Source: JBHYGK01 sp051859045
GTDB taxonomy: Bacteria; Pseudomonadota; Gammaproteobacteria; Xanthomonadales; Xanthomonadaceae
Direction of reading: 5' to 3'
Length of the DNA stretch: 64,000 bases
Assembly: GCA_051859045.1 (NCBI GenBank)
Contig: JBHYGK010000005.1
Span: 14,673 to 78,672, forward strand
Shown here in pieces: positions 42,015 through 49,834 of this stretch (positions are counted from its first letter, which is position 1; every line of letters begins with the position of its first letter). The notes under the pieces were generated by a model that worked only from the letters and a program-made list of their open reading frames with translations, had not been told where the DNA came from and made no database searches. Both the position numbers and the translations under genes were made by a program.

Positions 42015-42422
42015 TCAGAGCAGGTCGCCGCCCGCCGACATCGCGCGCTCCATCGCGTCGCCCACGCCGCCGATCTCGAGCACGAGGCGGTCGAGCTCGG
42101 CCGCGTCGAGGCCGGCGTAGGGGCGGTTCTCGCACAGCTGCAGGTAGGGCACGTGGTCGAGCTCGCTGATCGCGAGGTAGCCCACCCGGCTCTCCCAGTT
42201 GAACGCCAGCGCCTTGCGCGCGTCGAGGCCGGTGGTGGGGCCGATCGCGGTGCTCACGCGCAGGTACTTGCGGCCGTCGTCGTCCTCGAGCTCGCTGAGG
42301 AAGATCGCCTGGTGGCGCGTGCCCTGCACCAGCGACAGCTCGACGCAGACCAGGAACGGCTCCGAGGTGCGCACGGTGTAGTGGCCGGCGAGGTGGCTGC
42401 GGATCTGCTCGAAGTTCTGCAT
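42015..42422 (-). CDS. Conserved protein of YbjN/type-III chaperone-like type
   Basis: A cytoplasmic protein of 135 aa with mixed alpha/beta pattern: MQNFEQIRSHL, TVRTSEPFLVCVELSL, RHQAIFLSELEDDDGRKYLRVSTAIGP, LAFNWESRVGYLAISELDHVPYLQLCENRPY. The order of strands and the phrase-like YLQLCENRPYAGLDAAELDRLVLEIGGVGDAMER resemble the YbjN/secretion-chaperone fold, but this is weak pattern matching. No enzyme motif. It is divergent from the alkyltransferase-like gene, sharing a small promoter region (42423-42466). Confidence 0.75.
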   Translation of the reverse strand: MQNFEQIRSHLAGHYTVRTSEPFLVCVELSLVQGTRHQAIFLSELEDDDGRKYLRVSTAIGPTTGLDARKALAFNWESRVGYLAISELDHVPYLQLCENRPYAGLDAAELDRLVLEIGGVGDAMERAMSAGGDLL

Positions 42423-42453
42423 GGCGGTGGCTTTGGAGGCGGCGTGGACCCGT

Positions 42454-42462
42454 ATGCTAGCC
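42454..42462. promoter_or_regulatory. Shared candidate -10 elements between divergent genes at 42.4 kb
   Basis: The sequence ATGCTAGCC serves two ways: on the plus strand TATGCT ends 8 nt before the ATG at 42467 (very short or no leader); on the minus strand TAGCAT (revcomp of 42454-42459) would give a leader of about 25 nt for the gene starting at 42422. Confidence 0.35.
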
Positions 42463-42466
42463 CCCG

Positions 42467-42871
42467 ATGCGCGCGAAGTCTCCCGCCACCGCCACGCCTC
42501 GCACCGCTCGCCCCGCCCCGCGCGTCGCGGCGGCCGCGCTCGCGCCGACGCCGGCCGCGCGGGCGGCGGCGATCGTGCGCGCGCTGCGCGGGGTGCCGGC
42601 GGGCGAGGTGGTGGGCTACGGCGAGCTCGCGCGCCGCGCCGGCCTGCCCGGGCGCGCGCGGCTGGTCGCCCGCGTGCTGCGCGAGGCCGCGGTCGACGAC
42701 CTGCCTTGGCACCGCGTGGTCCGCAGCGACGGCCGCATCGCCTTCCCCGACGGCAGCGCGCCGCACGCCGAGCAGGTCGCGCGCCTGCGCGCGGAGGGCG
42801 TGCGGGTCGAGGGCGGCCGGGTGCGCGGCCAGCGCGCCGCGCCGAGCCTCGATGCGCTGATCTGGGGCTGA
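42467..42871 (+). CDS. Alkyltransferase-like protein (ATL, MGMT without the cysteine)
   Basis: A 134-aa DNA-binding protein of the O6-alkylguanine alkyltransferase superfamily. After a disordered Ala/Pro/Arg N-terminus the domain shows VPAGEVVGYGELARRAGLPGRARLVARVLRE, then DLPWHRVVRSDGRIAF near residue 81. The usual PCHRV active site reads PWHRV; Trp for Cys is the defining mark of ATL proteins, which bind alkylated bases and hand them to nucleotide-excision repair. So it is not a suicide enzyme. Confidence 0.9.
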   Translation: MRAKSPATATPRTARPAPRVAAAALAPTPAARAAAIVRALRGVPAGEVVGYGELARRAGLPGRARLVARVLREAAVDDLPWHRVVRSDGRIAFPDGSAPHAEQVARLRAEGVRVEGGRVRGQRAAPSLDALIWG

Positions 42872-42979
42872 GCCGGGGCGGGCCGGCCGGCGGGCAGGCG
42901 CGCGACGCGCGAGCGGTGGCAGAATGCGCCTCCCGGCCCGACGCGCCCCGCGCGCCACGGCCCGCCACCGGAGTCGAGC

Positions 42980-43600
42980 ATGCCGTTCCAGATCACCCCC
43001 GCCATCCGCGGCATCCTGATCGCGATGAGCTTCGTGCTCGCGCTGGTGCTGTTCCGCCAGGAGGCGATCCTCGACCAGCTGGTGCTCAGGCCGCTGCAGG
43101 CCGGCTTCATGCCCTGGCAGGTGGTGACCTACGCGCTGGTGGACACCAGCTTCGGGCTGTTCATCAACGGCCTGATCCTGGTGATGTTCGGCGCGCAGAT
43201 GGAGTACAGCTGGGGCACCCGGCGCTTCCTGACCTACCTGGTGAACTGCGTGGCCGGCGCGGGCGTGGTGTACCTCGCCGCGACCCTGCTGCTGCCGGCG
43301 ATGGGCCCGATCGGCCCGGCCTACGGCTTCACCCCCGCGATCATGGGCCTGCTGCTGGCGTTCGTGATCCGCGATCCCAACCAGACGATCATGCTGATCA
43401 TCCCGCCGATCCCGATGAAGGCGCGCACGCTGTTCATCGTCATCGTGGTGCTGCAGGTGGTGTTCGGCTGGAACGCCGGCCCCGTGGTGGTGCTGAGCAA
43501 CCTCAGCGGCGCCGTCTTCGGCTGGCTCACCCTGCGCTACTGGCAGGGCAAGCCGCCGTTCCCGCCCAAGCGGCCCCGCGGGCCGCGCCTGGTCAAGTGA
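42980..43600 (+). CDS. Rhomboid-fold membrane protein, probably catalytically inactive
   Basis: A 206-aa protein with about six helices arranged like rhomboids: helix 1 after MPFQITPAIRGILIAM, the L1-like MPWQVVTYALVDTSFGLFINGLILVMFG with NGL in place of HIxxN, MEYSWGTRRFLTYLVN, then GPAYGFTPAIMGLLLAF and LSNLSGAVFGWLTLRYW. The catalytic GxSG position reads GFTPA and the His of the last helix (AHLGG in active enzymes) reads SNLSG. Hence neither Ser nor His of the dyad is present. Fold assignment is moderately sure; inactivity follows from it. A 25-bp repeat spans the stop. Confidence 0.8.
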   Translation: MPFQITPAIRGILIAMSFVLALVLFRQEAILDQLVLRPLQAGFMPWQVVTYALVDTSFGLFINGLILVMFGAQMEYSWGTRRFLTYLVNCVAGAGVVYLAATLLLPAMGPIGPAYGFTPAIMGLLLAFVIRDPNQTIMLIIPPIPMKARTLFIVIVVLQVVFGWNAGPVVVLSNLSGAVFGWLTLRYWQGKPPFPPKRPRGPRLVK

Positions 43601-43627
43601 ACCGGCCCCGCGGGCCGCGCCTGGTCA
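43571..43627. repeat. 25-bp perfect direct repeat, period 32, spanning a stop codon
   Basis: The unit 43571-43595 encodes the rhomboid-like C-terminus (RPRGPRLV); an exact copy lies at 43603-43627 after the TGA (43598-43600). The duplicate is out of the gene and non-coding. Confidence 0.85.
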
Positions 43628-43657
43628 CGTAAGCGCGCGCTCCCCGGCGACGCCCCA

Positions 43658-43684
43658 CGACGCCCCGCCTCGCGCGGGGCGTCG
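43658..43684. terminator. GC-rich hairpin between convergent genes at 43.6 kb
   Basis: An 11-bp perfect stem (43658-43668 with 43674-43684) and 5-nt loop between the rhomboid-like gene (plus) and the rapA-like gene (minus). There is no T-tract on either side, so intrinsic termination would be weak. Confidence 0.5.
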
Positions 43685-43695
43685 CGCGTCGGGCC

Positions 43696-46539
43696 TCAGC
43701 GCCGCAGCGAGAGGAAGTCGGCCGAGGCCGCCAGGCGCAGCGCGTCCAGGCGCGGGCGCGCGCCGGGCAGTGCCGCCAGCAGCTGCTCGCGCTCGACCTC
43801 GAGCTTGGCGATCTCGATCGGGCGCACCGCCGGGTTGACCTTCGACAGCGCCACCAGCCGCTCGAGCTCGCCGGTGAGCAGCGCATCGGCCTTGGCCACG
43901 GCCGCGGCCACCTGCTCGGCGGCGCGCTCCACGGCCATCGCCTGCAGGCGCTCAAGCATCGGCGGCACCAGCGCCGCGATCACCTTGCGCATCGGGCTGA
44001 GGTCGATCTCGCGGTCGGCCGCGCGGATGCGCGAGCGCTCGGAGGGCTGGTAGGCGTCGCGCGACTGCAGGCGGGTGTCGATGGCCACCACCACCGGCGT
44101 CGGCGGCAGGTAGCGCTCGGCGTCGAGGCGCTTGTGCGCCACGCACTCCAGCACGTACACCGCCTCGAGGATGACCGTGCGCGGGGGAAGGGCGTCGTCG
44201 ACGATGAAGGCGGCGTTGCCGGCCTCGCCCGAGAGCAGCAGCTCGGTGGCCGAGAGCAGCAGCGGGTGGTCGGCCCGCAGGTAGAGCACGTCGTCGCGGG
44301 CGATGGCCGTGGCGCGGTCGGTGGTGGCCTGGCGCGGGCCGGCCTTGAGCTCGTCGAAGCCGTCGACGGTGATGTATTCCGGGTCGAGCAGCCACAGCGT
44401 GTGGTCGAGCGGCTCGTGGTGCACGCCGAGCTGCTCGAGGGTGCGCAGCGGGAAGTCGTCCTCGCGGGCGCGGGCGTCGTCCTCGGCGAGCGCGTGCAGC
44501 AGCGCGTCGTCGCCGCGCTGGCTGCCGAACTCCAGCAGCCGGTCGCGGCCGCGGCGGATGACCTCGGCGAACTCGGCGTGGCGCGCGCGGGTGTCGCGGA
44601 CCAGGTCGGCGAGCGCGGACTCGCGCTCGCGGCCGTCGGCGCCGCTGGCCAGCGCGACCACCGCGTCGCCGAACTCGCGCAGCAGGTTCGAGCCGTCCTG
44701 GATGGCCTCGGAGAACGCGTCGAGGCCCTCGTCGTACCAGCGCAGCAGCACCTCCTGGGCGCTGCCGGCCACGGCGGCCGCGTGCAGCTGCACGTCGCCG
44801 CGCTGGCCGATGCGGTCGAGGCGGCCGATGCGCTGCTCGAGCATGTCCGGGTGCAGCGGCAGGTCCCAGAACAGCAGGTGCTGGGCGTGCTGGAAGTTGC
44901 GGCCCTCGGCGCCGATCTCGCTGGCCACCAGCAGGCGTGCGCCCTCGGGGTCGGCGAACCAGGCCGCGTTGCGGTCGCGCTGCAGCAGGTTCATGTCCTC
45001 GTGGAAGCGCGCCACCTGCAGGCCGGACTTCAGGCGCAGGGCCTCCTCGAGCGCCTGCACCTTGGCCCGCGAGCGGCACAGCAGCAGCGCCTTGGCGGGC
45101 GCGATCCGCTCGAGGGTGGCCAGCAGCCAGTCCAGGCGCGGGTCGGTGGTGTAGTCGTGCTCGGGCTCGTCGTCGGCGTCGCCGGTGTCGTGCAGGAACT
45201 CCGCGCGCAGCGCGGCCAGCAGCGTGTCGTCGGCGCCGTCGAGGCGCGCCACGTGCTTCAGGCGCTTCGGGAAGCCGCCCACCGCGGCGCGGCGGTTGCG
45301 CACCATCACCCGGCCGGTGCCGTGGCGGTCGACCAGCATCGCCAGCAGCGCGTCGCGCTCGTCGCCGTCGCCGGCGGCGATCGCGGCCAGGCGCGCGGGC
45401 AGCGCGTCGGCGGCCTCGGGCAGCAGGGCGGCCAGCGCGGCGTGGTCGGCGTCGGACAGCGCGAGGCCGTCGGCCAGCCGCTCGGCCAGGTCGGACAGGC
45501 CCACCCACTGGCGCTGCTCGGCCTCGAACGCGGCGAGGTCGGTGTAGCGCGCCGGGTCGAGCAGGCGCAGGCGGGCGAAGTGCCCGCCCAGGCCCAGCTG
45601 CTCGGGCGTGGCGGTGAGCAGCAGCAGGCCCGGGGTCTTGGCCGCGAGCTGCTCGACCAGCGTGTAGCCGGGGCTGGCGAAGGCCGGCGTCCAGGCCAGG
45701 TGGTGGGCCTCGTCGACCAGCAGCAGGTCCCAGCCGGCGGCCATCGCCTGCTGGGCGCGCTTGGGGTGCGAGGCCAGCCAGTCGACGCTGGCGATGACGC
45801 ACTGCTCGTCCTCGAAGTGGTTGTGCGGGCGGCCGTCGAGCTCGTTGGACTCGCAGCGCTCCTCGTCGAAGATCGCGAAGGACAGGTTGAAGCGGCGCAG
45901 CAGCTCGACGAACCACTGGTTGACCAGGCTGTCGGGCACCAGCACCAGCACCCGCTTCACCCGGCCCGAGGCCAGCTGCTGCGCGGTGACCAGGCAGGCC
46001 TCGATGGTCTTGCCCAGGCCGACTTCGTCGGCGAGCAGCAGGCGCGGCGGGCGCCGGGAGGCGGCGGTCTCGGCCACGCGCAGCTGGTGGCGCACCAGGT
46101 CGACGCGCGCGCCCAGCACGCCCCAGCCCGGATGGGCGCGGGCGGCCGCGCGCTGGCGCAGGGCCTCGAGGCGGAACTCGTACTTGTCGTGGCGGTCGAC
46201 GCGGCCGCCCAGCAGGCGGGTGTCCGCCTGCGAGACCGGCTGCTCGGCGTCGAGCTCGCCCTCGTTGAGGACCTTGCCGCCGCCGACGTGGTAGCGGGCC
46301 AGGCCCGCCGCGTCCTCGACGCGCTCCACGACGTATTCCTCGCCGTCGGAGCGGACCCGCTCGCCGGGGCGGAACACCGCGCGCAGCAGCGGCGCGGAGC
46401 CGATGGCGTACTGCCGGACCACGCCCGAGCCGGTGAAGACGATCTGCACCGAGCGCGCGGCGGGGCGCAGGACGGTGCCGAGGCCGAGCTCGGGCTCGGC
46501 GGTGGAGAACCAGCGTTGGCCCGGGAGGAAGATGTCCAT
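43696..46539 (-). CDS. rapA: RapA-like RNA polymerase-associated SNF2 ATPase
   Basis: A 947-aa Swi2/Snf2 protein that recycles RNA polymerase. N-terminal Tudor-like part (FLPGQRWFSTAEPELGLGTVL) precedes the helicase core: LLLADEVGLGKTIEA (Walker A, near residue 157), VLVPDSLVNQWFVEL, LLLVDEAHHL (motif II), LLLTATPEQ (III), then LLLCRSRAKVQALEEAL, LLVASEIGAEGRNFQ and IGRLDRIGQRGDV (motifs IV-VI). All motifs are intact and length matches E. coli RapA (968 aa). The ATG overlaps the stop of the M13 peptidase gene by one base; this coupling is unusual for rapA. Confidence 0.95.
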   Translation of the reverse strand: MDIFLPGQRWFSTAEPELGLGTVLRPAARSVQIVFTGSGVVRQYAIGSAPLLRAVFRPGERVRSDGEEYVVERVEDAAGLARYHVGGGKVLNEGELDAEQPVSQADTRLLGGRVDRHDKYEFRLEALRQRAAARAHPGWGVLGARVDLVRHQLRVAETAASRRPPRLLLADEVGLGKTIEACLVTAQQLASGRVKRVLVLVPDSLVNQWFVELLRRFNLSFAIFDEERCESNELDGRPHNHFEDEQCVIASVDWLASHPKRAQQAMAAGWDLLLVDEAHHLAWTPAFASPGYTLVEQLAAKTPGLLLLTATPEQLGLGGHFARLRLLDPARYTDLAAFEAEQRQWVGLSDLAERLADGLALSDADHAALAALLPEAADALPARLAAIAAGDGDERDALLAMLVDRHGTGRVMVRNRRAAVGGFPKRLKHVARLDGADDTLLAALRAEFLHDTGDADDEPEHDYTTDPRLDWLLATLERIAPAKALLLCRSRAKVQALEEALRLKSGLQVARFHEDMNLLQRDRNAAWFADPEGARLLVASEIGAEGRNFQHAQHLLFWDLPLHPDMLEQRIGRLDRIGQRGDVQLHAAAVAGSAQEVLLRWYDEGLDAFSEAIQDGSNLLREFGDAVVALASGADGRERESALADLVRDTRARHAEFAEVIRRGRDRLLEFGSQRGDDALLHALAEDDARAREDDFPLRTLEQLGVHHEPLDHTLWLLDPEYITVDGFDELKAGPRQATTDRATAIARDDVLYLRADHPLLLSATELLLSGEAGNAAFIVDDALPPRTVILEAVYVLECVAHKRLDAERYLPPTPVVVAIDTRLQSRDAYQPSERSRIRAADREIDLSPMRKVIAALVPPMLERLQAMAVERAAEQVAAAVAKADALLTGELERLVALSKVNPAVRPIEIAKLEVEREQLLAALPGARPRLDALRLAASADFLSLRR

Positions 46540-48542
46540 CAGTTCCAGATCGTGATCCGCTGCTCGGCCGGGCGCTGCATCATGCCGCCGATGCGGCAGC
46601 CGAAGGCCTCCGCGAACGGGGCGAAGTTCTGCAGCGGCCCATTGGCGCGGAAGCGGGCGGGGGCGTGGATGTCGGTGGCGAGGCGCAGGCGCAGCTCCTC
46701 GTCGGTGGTGGTGCGGGCCCACAGCGAGGCCCAGGCGCGGAAGAAGGCCTGCTTGTCGGCCTGGGTGGCGGCGGGCTGCTCGCGGTTGAAGGCCGCCCAG
46801 GCCAGCTCGAGGCCGGCCAGGTCGGCGAGGTTCTCGGCGCGGGTCTGGGTGCCGTTCACGCGCAGGCCCGGGGCCACCTCGAAGCCGCCGGCGAAGCTCG
46901 CCATGGCCTCCTGCAGCCGGGCGTAGGCGCCCACGTCCTCGGGCGTCCACCAGGCCTGCAGGCGGCCCTCGGCGTCGAACTGGCGGCCGCTCTCGTCGAA
47001 GGCGTGGCTGAGCTCGTGGCCCGCCAGCGCGCCCAGCGCGCCGTACTGCGCGGCGGCGCCGGAGGCCGGGTCGAACACCGGCGACTGCAGCATCGCCGCG
47101 GTCACGACCAGGCGGTTCTCGTCGATGTCGTAGCTGAGGTCGGGCACCTGCAGCGGGGTCGGCCAGCGCCGGCCCGGCGCGGTGGCGCGGCCGATCGCCG
47201 CCATCTCGCGGCGGTGGCGCCAGCCGGCCGCGGCGAGCGCGTTGCCGGCGAAGCTGGTGGGGGTGAACGCCAGGCCGTCCACCGGCAGCGGCTCCTCGGG
47301 CTGGCCGACCTCGATGCTCAGGCGCTCGAGCTTGGCCAGCGCGGCCTCGCGGGTGGCGGGCTGCAGCCAGGACACGCGGCCCAGGGCCTCGCGCAGCTCG
47401 CCGCGCACGTTGGCGATGACCTCGGCGGCGCGGGCGCGCTGCTCGTCGGTGACGTGGCGCTGCGCGTACTCGCGGCCCAGCAGGTCGCCCAGCGCCTGGT
47501 TGGTGGCGGTGACCACCCAGACCTCGCGCGGCGGCGGCTGGTCGCGGCCCTGCAGCAGCTGCTGGTAGGTCGACCAGTACGGCGCCTGGAAGGACTGGCC
47601 CAGGAAGGGCGAGAGCGCGTTGAGCACGTGGAAGCGCAGGTAGGCCTTCCACTCCTCGACCGGACGCTCGCGCAGCAGGCGGTTGGCGGCCTCGAAGAAC
47701 GCGGTCTGGCCGAGGCTCATGCTGTCGGCCTCGACGCCCTGGGCCTCGAGGAAGTCGCGCAGGCGCAGCGCGGGGTAGGCGCGGTCGAGCGCGCGGACCT
47801 CGGTGGGGCGGTAGACGCCGGTGGGGTCGCGCAGCGCGACCAGGTCCTGCGAGGCGGCGGCGAGCTGCATCTCGATCGAGGTGATCCAGCCCGACTGCTG
47901 CTGCAGCTGCGCCTGCGGCACGCCCGAGGCGGCCAGCACCTGCTCGACGTGGCTGCGGTAGCGCGCCAGCAGGGCGCGGGTGTCGGCGTCCTCGCGGGTG
48001 TAGTAGGCCGGGTCCGGCAGGCCGAGGCCGCCCTGGGTGAGGTAGCCGATGGTCTTGGAGAAGTCGCGCAGGTCGACGTCGGCGCCGACGTTGAACAGCA
48101 CCGGCACGCCGGCCGCATGCAGCGCGGCGAGGGTGGTGGCGAGGTCGCGCGGGCGGCGCATGCCGTCGATCCGCGCGAGCAGGGGCTGCACGGCCTGCAG
48201 GCCGTCGGCCTCGATCGCGGCCGCGTCCATGCCCGAGGTCCAGAAGGTGCCGAGCAGGCGCTGCTCCTCGTCGGCCGGGCTGGCGGCGGCGGCGATCAGC
48301 AGCTGGCGCTGCTGCTCGAGCGCGGTGAGATTGAGCTGCGAGAGCCGGCCCAGCGCGGGCACGCCCGGCGGCAGCGGGTTGGCGGCGACCCAGGCGGCGT
48401 TGGTGTTGGCGTGGAAGTCGGCGCAGGCGATCGGGGCGGCCGCGCCGCGCTGGGCCTGGGCCGAGGAGGCCGCGCCGAGGGCCAGCGTCAGCGCGAGCGC
48501 GGCGGGCAGCGAGCGCAGCAGGGGCGTGCGGGTCGAGGTCAT
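46539..48542 (-). CDS. Exported M13-family (neprilysin-like) metallopeptidase
   Basis: A 667-aa secreted zinc endopeptidase. A Sec signal (LPAALALTLALGAASSAQAQ) is followed by the M13_N helical domain (CADFHANTNAAWVAANPLPPG; GLGLPDPAYYTR) and the catalytic domain with GHELSHAFDESGRQFD (HExxH near residue 498) and ENLADLAGLELAW supplying the third ligand Glu and Asp. The C-terminus IWN is one residue longer than the family's usual final aromatic. Start 48542 is preferred over the upstream 48584. An extended -10 is at 48575. Confidence 0.94.
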   Translation of the reverse strand: MTSTRTPLLRSLPAALALTLALGAASSAQAQRGAAAPIACADFHANTNAAWVAANPLPPGVPALGRLSQLNLTALEQQRQLLIAAAASPADEEQRLLGTFWTSGMDAAAIEADGLQAVQPLLARIDGMRRPRDLATTLAALHAAGVPVLFNVGADVDLRDFSKTIGYLTQGGLGLPDPAYYTREDADTRALLARYRSHVEQVLAASGVPQAQLQQQSGWITSIEMQLAAASQDLVALRDPTGVYRPTEVRALDRAYPALRLRDFLEAQGVEADSMSLGQTAFFEAANRLLRERPVEEWKAYLRFHVLNALSPFLGQSFQAPYWSTYQQLLQGRDQPPPREVWVVTATNQALGDLLGREYAQRHVTDEQRARAAEVIANVRGELREALGRVSWLQPATREAALAKLERLSIEVGQPEEPLPVDGLAFTPTSFAGNALAAAGWRHRREMAAIGRATAPGRRWPTPLQVPDLSYDIDENRLVVTAAMLQSPVFDPASGAAAQYGALGALAGHELSHAFDESGRQFDAEGRLQAWWTPEDVGAYARLQEAMASFAGGFEVAPGLRVNGTQTRAENLADLAGLELAWAAFNREQPAATQADKQAFFRAWASLWARTTTDEELRLRLATDIHAPARFRANGPLQNFAPFAEAFGCRIGGMMQRPAEQRITIWN

Positions 48543-48574
48543 GGGGCGTGGCCGGTCGTCGCGAAGGGGGCGTG

Positions 48575-48583
48575 ATTCTAGCA
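48575..48583 (-). promoter_or_regulatory. Candidate extended -10 for the M13 peptidase / rapA operon (TGCTAGAAT)
   Basis: Minus-strand TGC-TAGAAT, one base off the ideal TATAAT, 33 nt before the start. The best-looking -10 in the window. Confidence 0.5.
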
Positions 48584-48606
48584 ACCCGGCCGCCCCGGCA
48601 GGGGGC

Positions 48607-49674
48607 TCAGTGGCCCGGGGTGCCCGGCGGGACCGCGTCGGCCCCGGGGGCGTCCCCGGCGCGGCCGATCGGCTCGCCGGCCGCCAGCCGCAGCCCGATA
48701 CCGCGCAGCCGCTCGAAGACCAGCAGGCAGGCGCCGACCGCGACGCAGGCGGCGAGGACGCCGCCGACGCCCAGCGCGCCCCATTCCACCCAGCAGGTCC
48801 AGGCGAACTGGCCCACGCACAGCACCGCCACGAACAGCAGGGTCGGCGTCCGCCCCACCAGGCTCACGGCGAAGGCGCCCAGCGGGGCGCCCAGCGCCAC
48901 CACCGGCGCCGCGGCCAGCCAGTGCCCGAACACCCCCGGCTCCACGCCGGAGGTGAGGGTCTTGAAGCCGATGCCCACCAGCGAGGTGGCGGCCATGATC
49001 AGCACCGAGGTCGGGATCGCGACCTTCAGGTCGGCCCGGCACAGCAGCACGAGCGCGGCGTAGAGCACCATGTCGATGCCCACGCCGGTCACCGAGGCCA
49101 CGCCCGCGCCGCCGAGCAGGCCGATGCCGAGGCCCACCTTGAAGTCCCAGCGCTCGTCGAAGCCGTTGACGCCGGTGTTGGCGGCGATCTCGCGCAGCCG
49201 GTAGAGGTGCAGCACGCCGAAGCTCGCCCAGACCACCGCGAACACCAGCTTGATCAGCAGCGCCGGCACGTGCGGCGCGAGGAAGGCGATCCCCAGCGGG
49301 GTGCCGACGACGGTGCCCAGCAGCGCGCCGCGCAGCATCGACCACGCCAGCGGCTGGCGCCGGGCGAGGATGAAGATCGAGGCGCTGGTCATGCCGATCG
49401 ACTGCACCGCGAAGCTGAAGTCGCGGCCCAGCGTGGCCGGCAGGTCGAAGGCCAGCACGAGGATCGGGAACGCCACCGTGCCGCCGCCCATCGGCGTGGC
49501 GCCGGCGACGTAGCTGCCGAAGAACATGGTCAGCGAGGTCGGCCAGTGCGCGGCCACCACGTCCCAGCGCTCGCCGCCGACCACCAGCCAGGCCCAGCCC
49601 GAGTAGAAGCACGCCAGCCAGAGCAGCCAGATCCAGAGGCGGGGCGTGCGGGCGGGCAGCAGGGTCATGCGCAT
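48607..49674 (-). CDS. TauE/SafE family anion permease
   Basis: A 355-aa membrane protein with eight to nine helices. The duplicated TauE/SafE pattern is visible: SLTMFFGSYVAGATPMGGGTVAFPILVLAFDLP in the first half, and KVGLGIGLLGGAGVASVTGVGIDMVLYAALVLLCRADLKVAIPTSVLIMAATSLVGI in the second. Members export sulfite, sulfoacetate or other organo-sulfonates; the substrate here is not evident. It lies between two M13 peptidase genes on the same strand. Confidence 0.88.
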   Translation of the reverse strand: MRMTLLPARTPRLWIWLLWLACFYSGWAWLVVGGERWDVVAAHWPTSLTMFFGSYVAGATPMGGGTVAFPILVLAFDLPATLGRDFSFAVQSIGMTSASIFILARRQPLAWSMLRGALLGTVVGTPLGIAFLAPHVPALLIKLVFAVVWASFGVLHLYRLREIAANTGVNGFDERWDFKVGLGIGLLGGAGVASVTGVGIDMVLYAALVLLCRADLKVAIPTSVLIMAATSLVGIGFKTLTSGVEPGVFGHWLAAAPVVALGAPLGAFAVSLVGRTPTLLFVAVLCVGQFAWTCWVEWGALGVGGVLAACVAVGACLLVFERLRGIGLRLAAGEPIGRAGDAPGADAVPPGTPGH

Positions 49675-49750
49675 GGGGCCGAGGCGGAGGAGGCCGCGCA
49701 GCCTACCTGAGCCCGCGGCCGGGCGGCAGGGGCGGGCCCCGGCACGCGAA

Positions 49751-49776
49751 AGGCCGGCGGATCGCTCCGCCGGCCT
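49751..49776 (-). terminator. Terminator after the second M13 peptidase
   Basis: A perfect 11-bp stem (49751-49761 with 49766-49776) and a 4-nt loop; read on the minus strand it is followed by TTTCGC. It lies 59 nt after the peptidase stop and before the TauE gene, so the two are separate transcripts. Confidence 0.75.
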
Positions 49777-49834
49777 CCCGGGTGTCGCCGATGGGCGGGC
49801 CGCGGGGCCCGCCCATGCGTGTGCCAGCCTGCGC

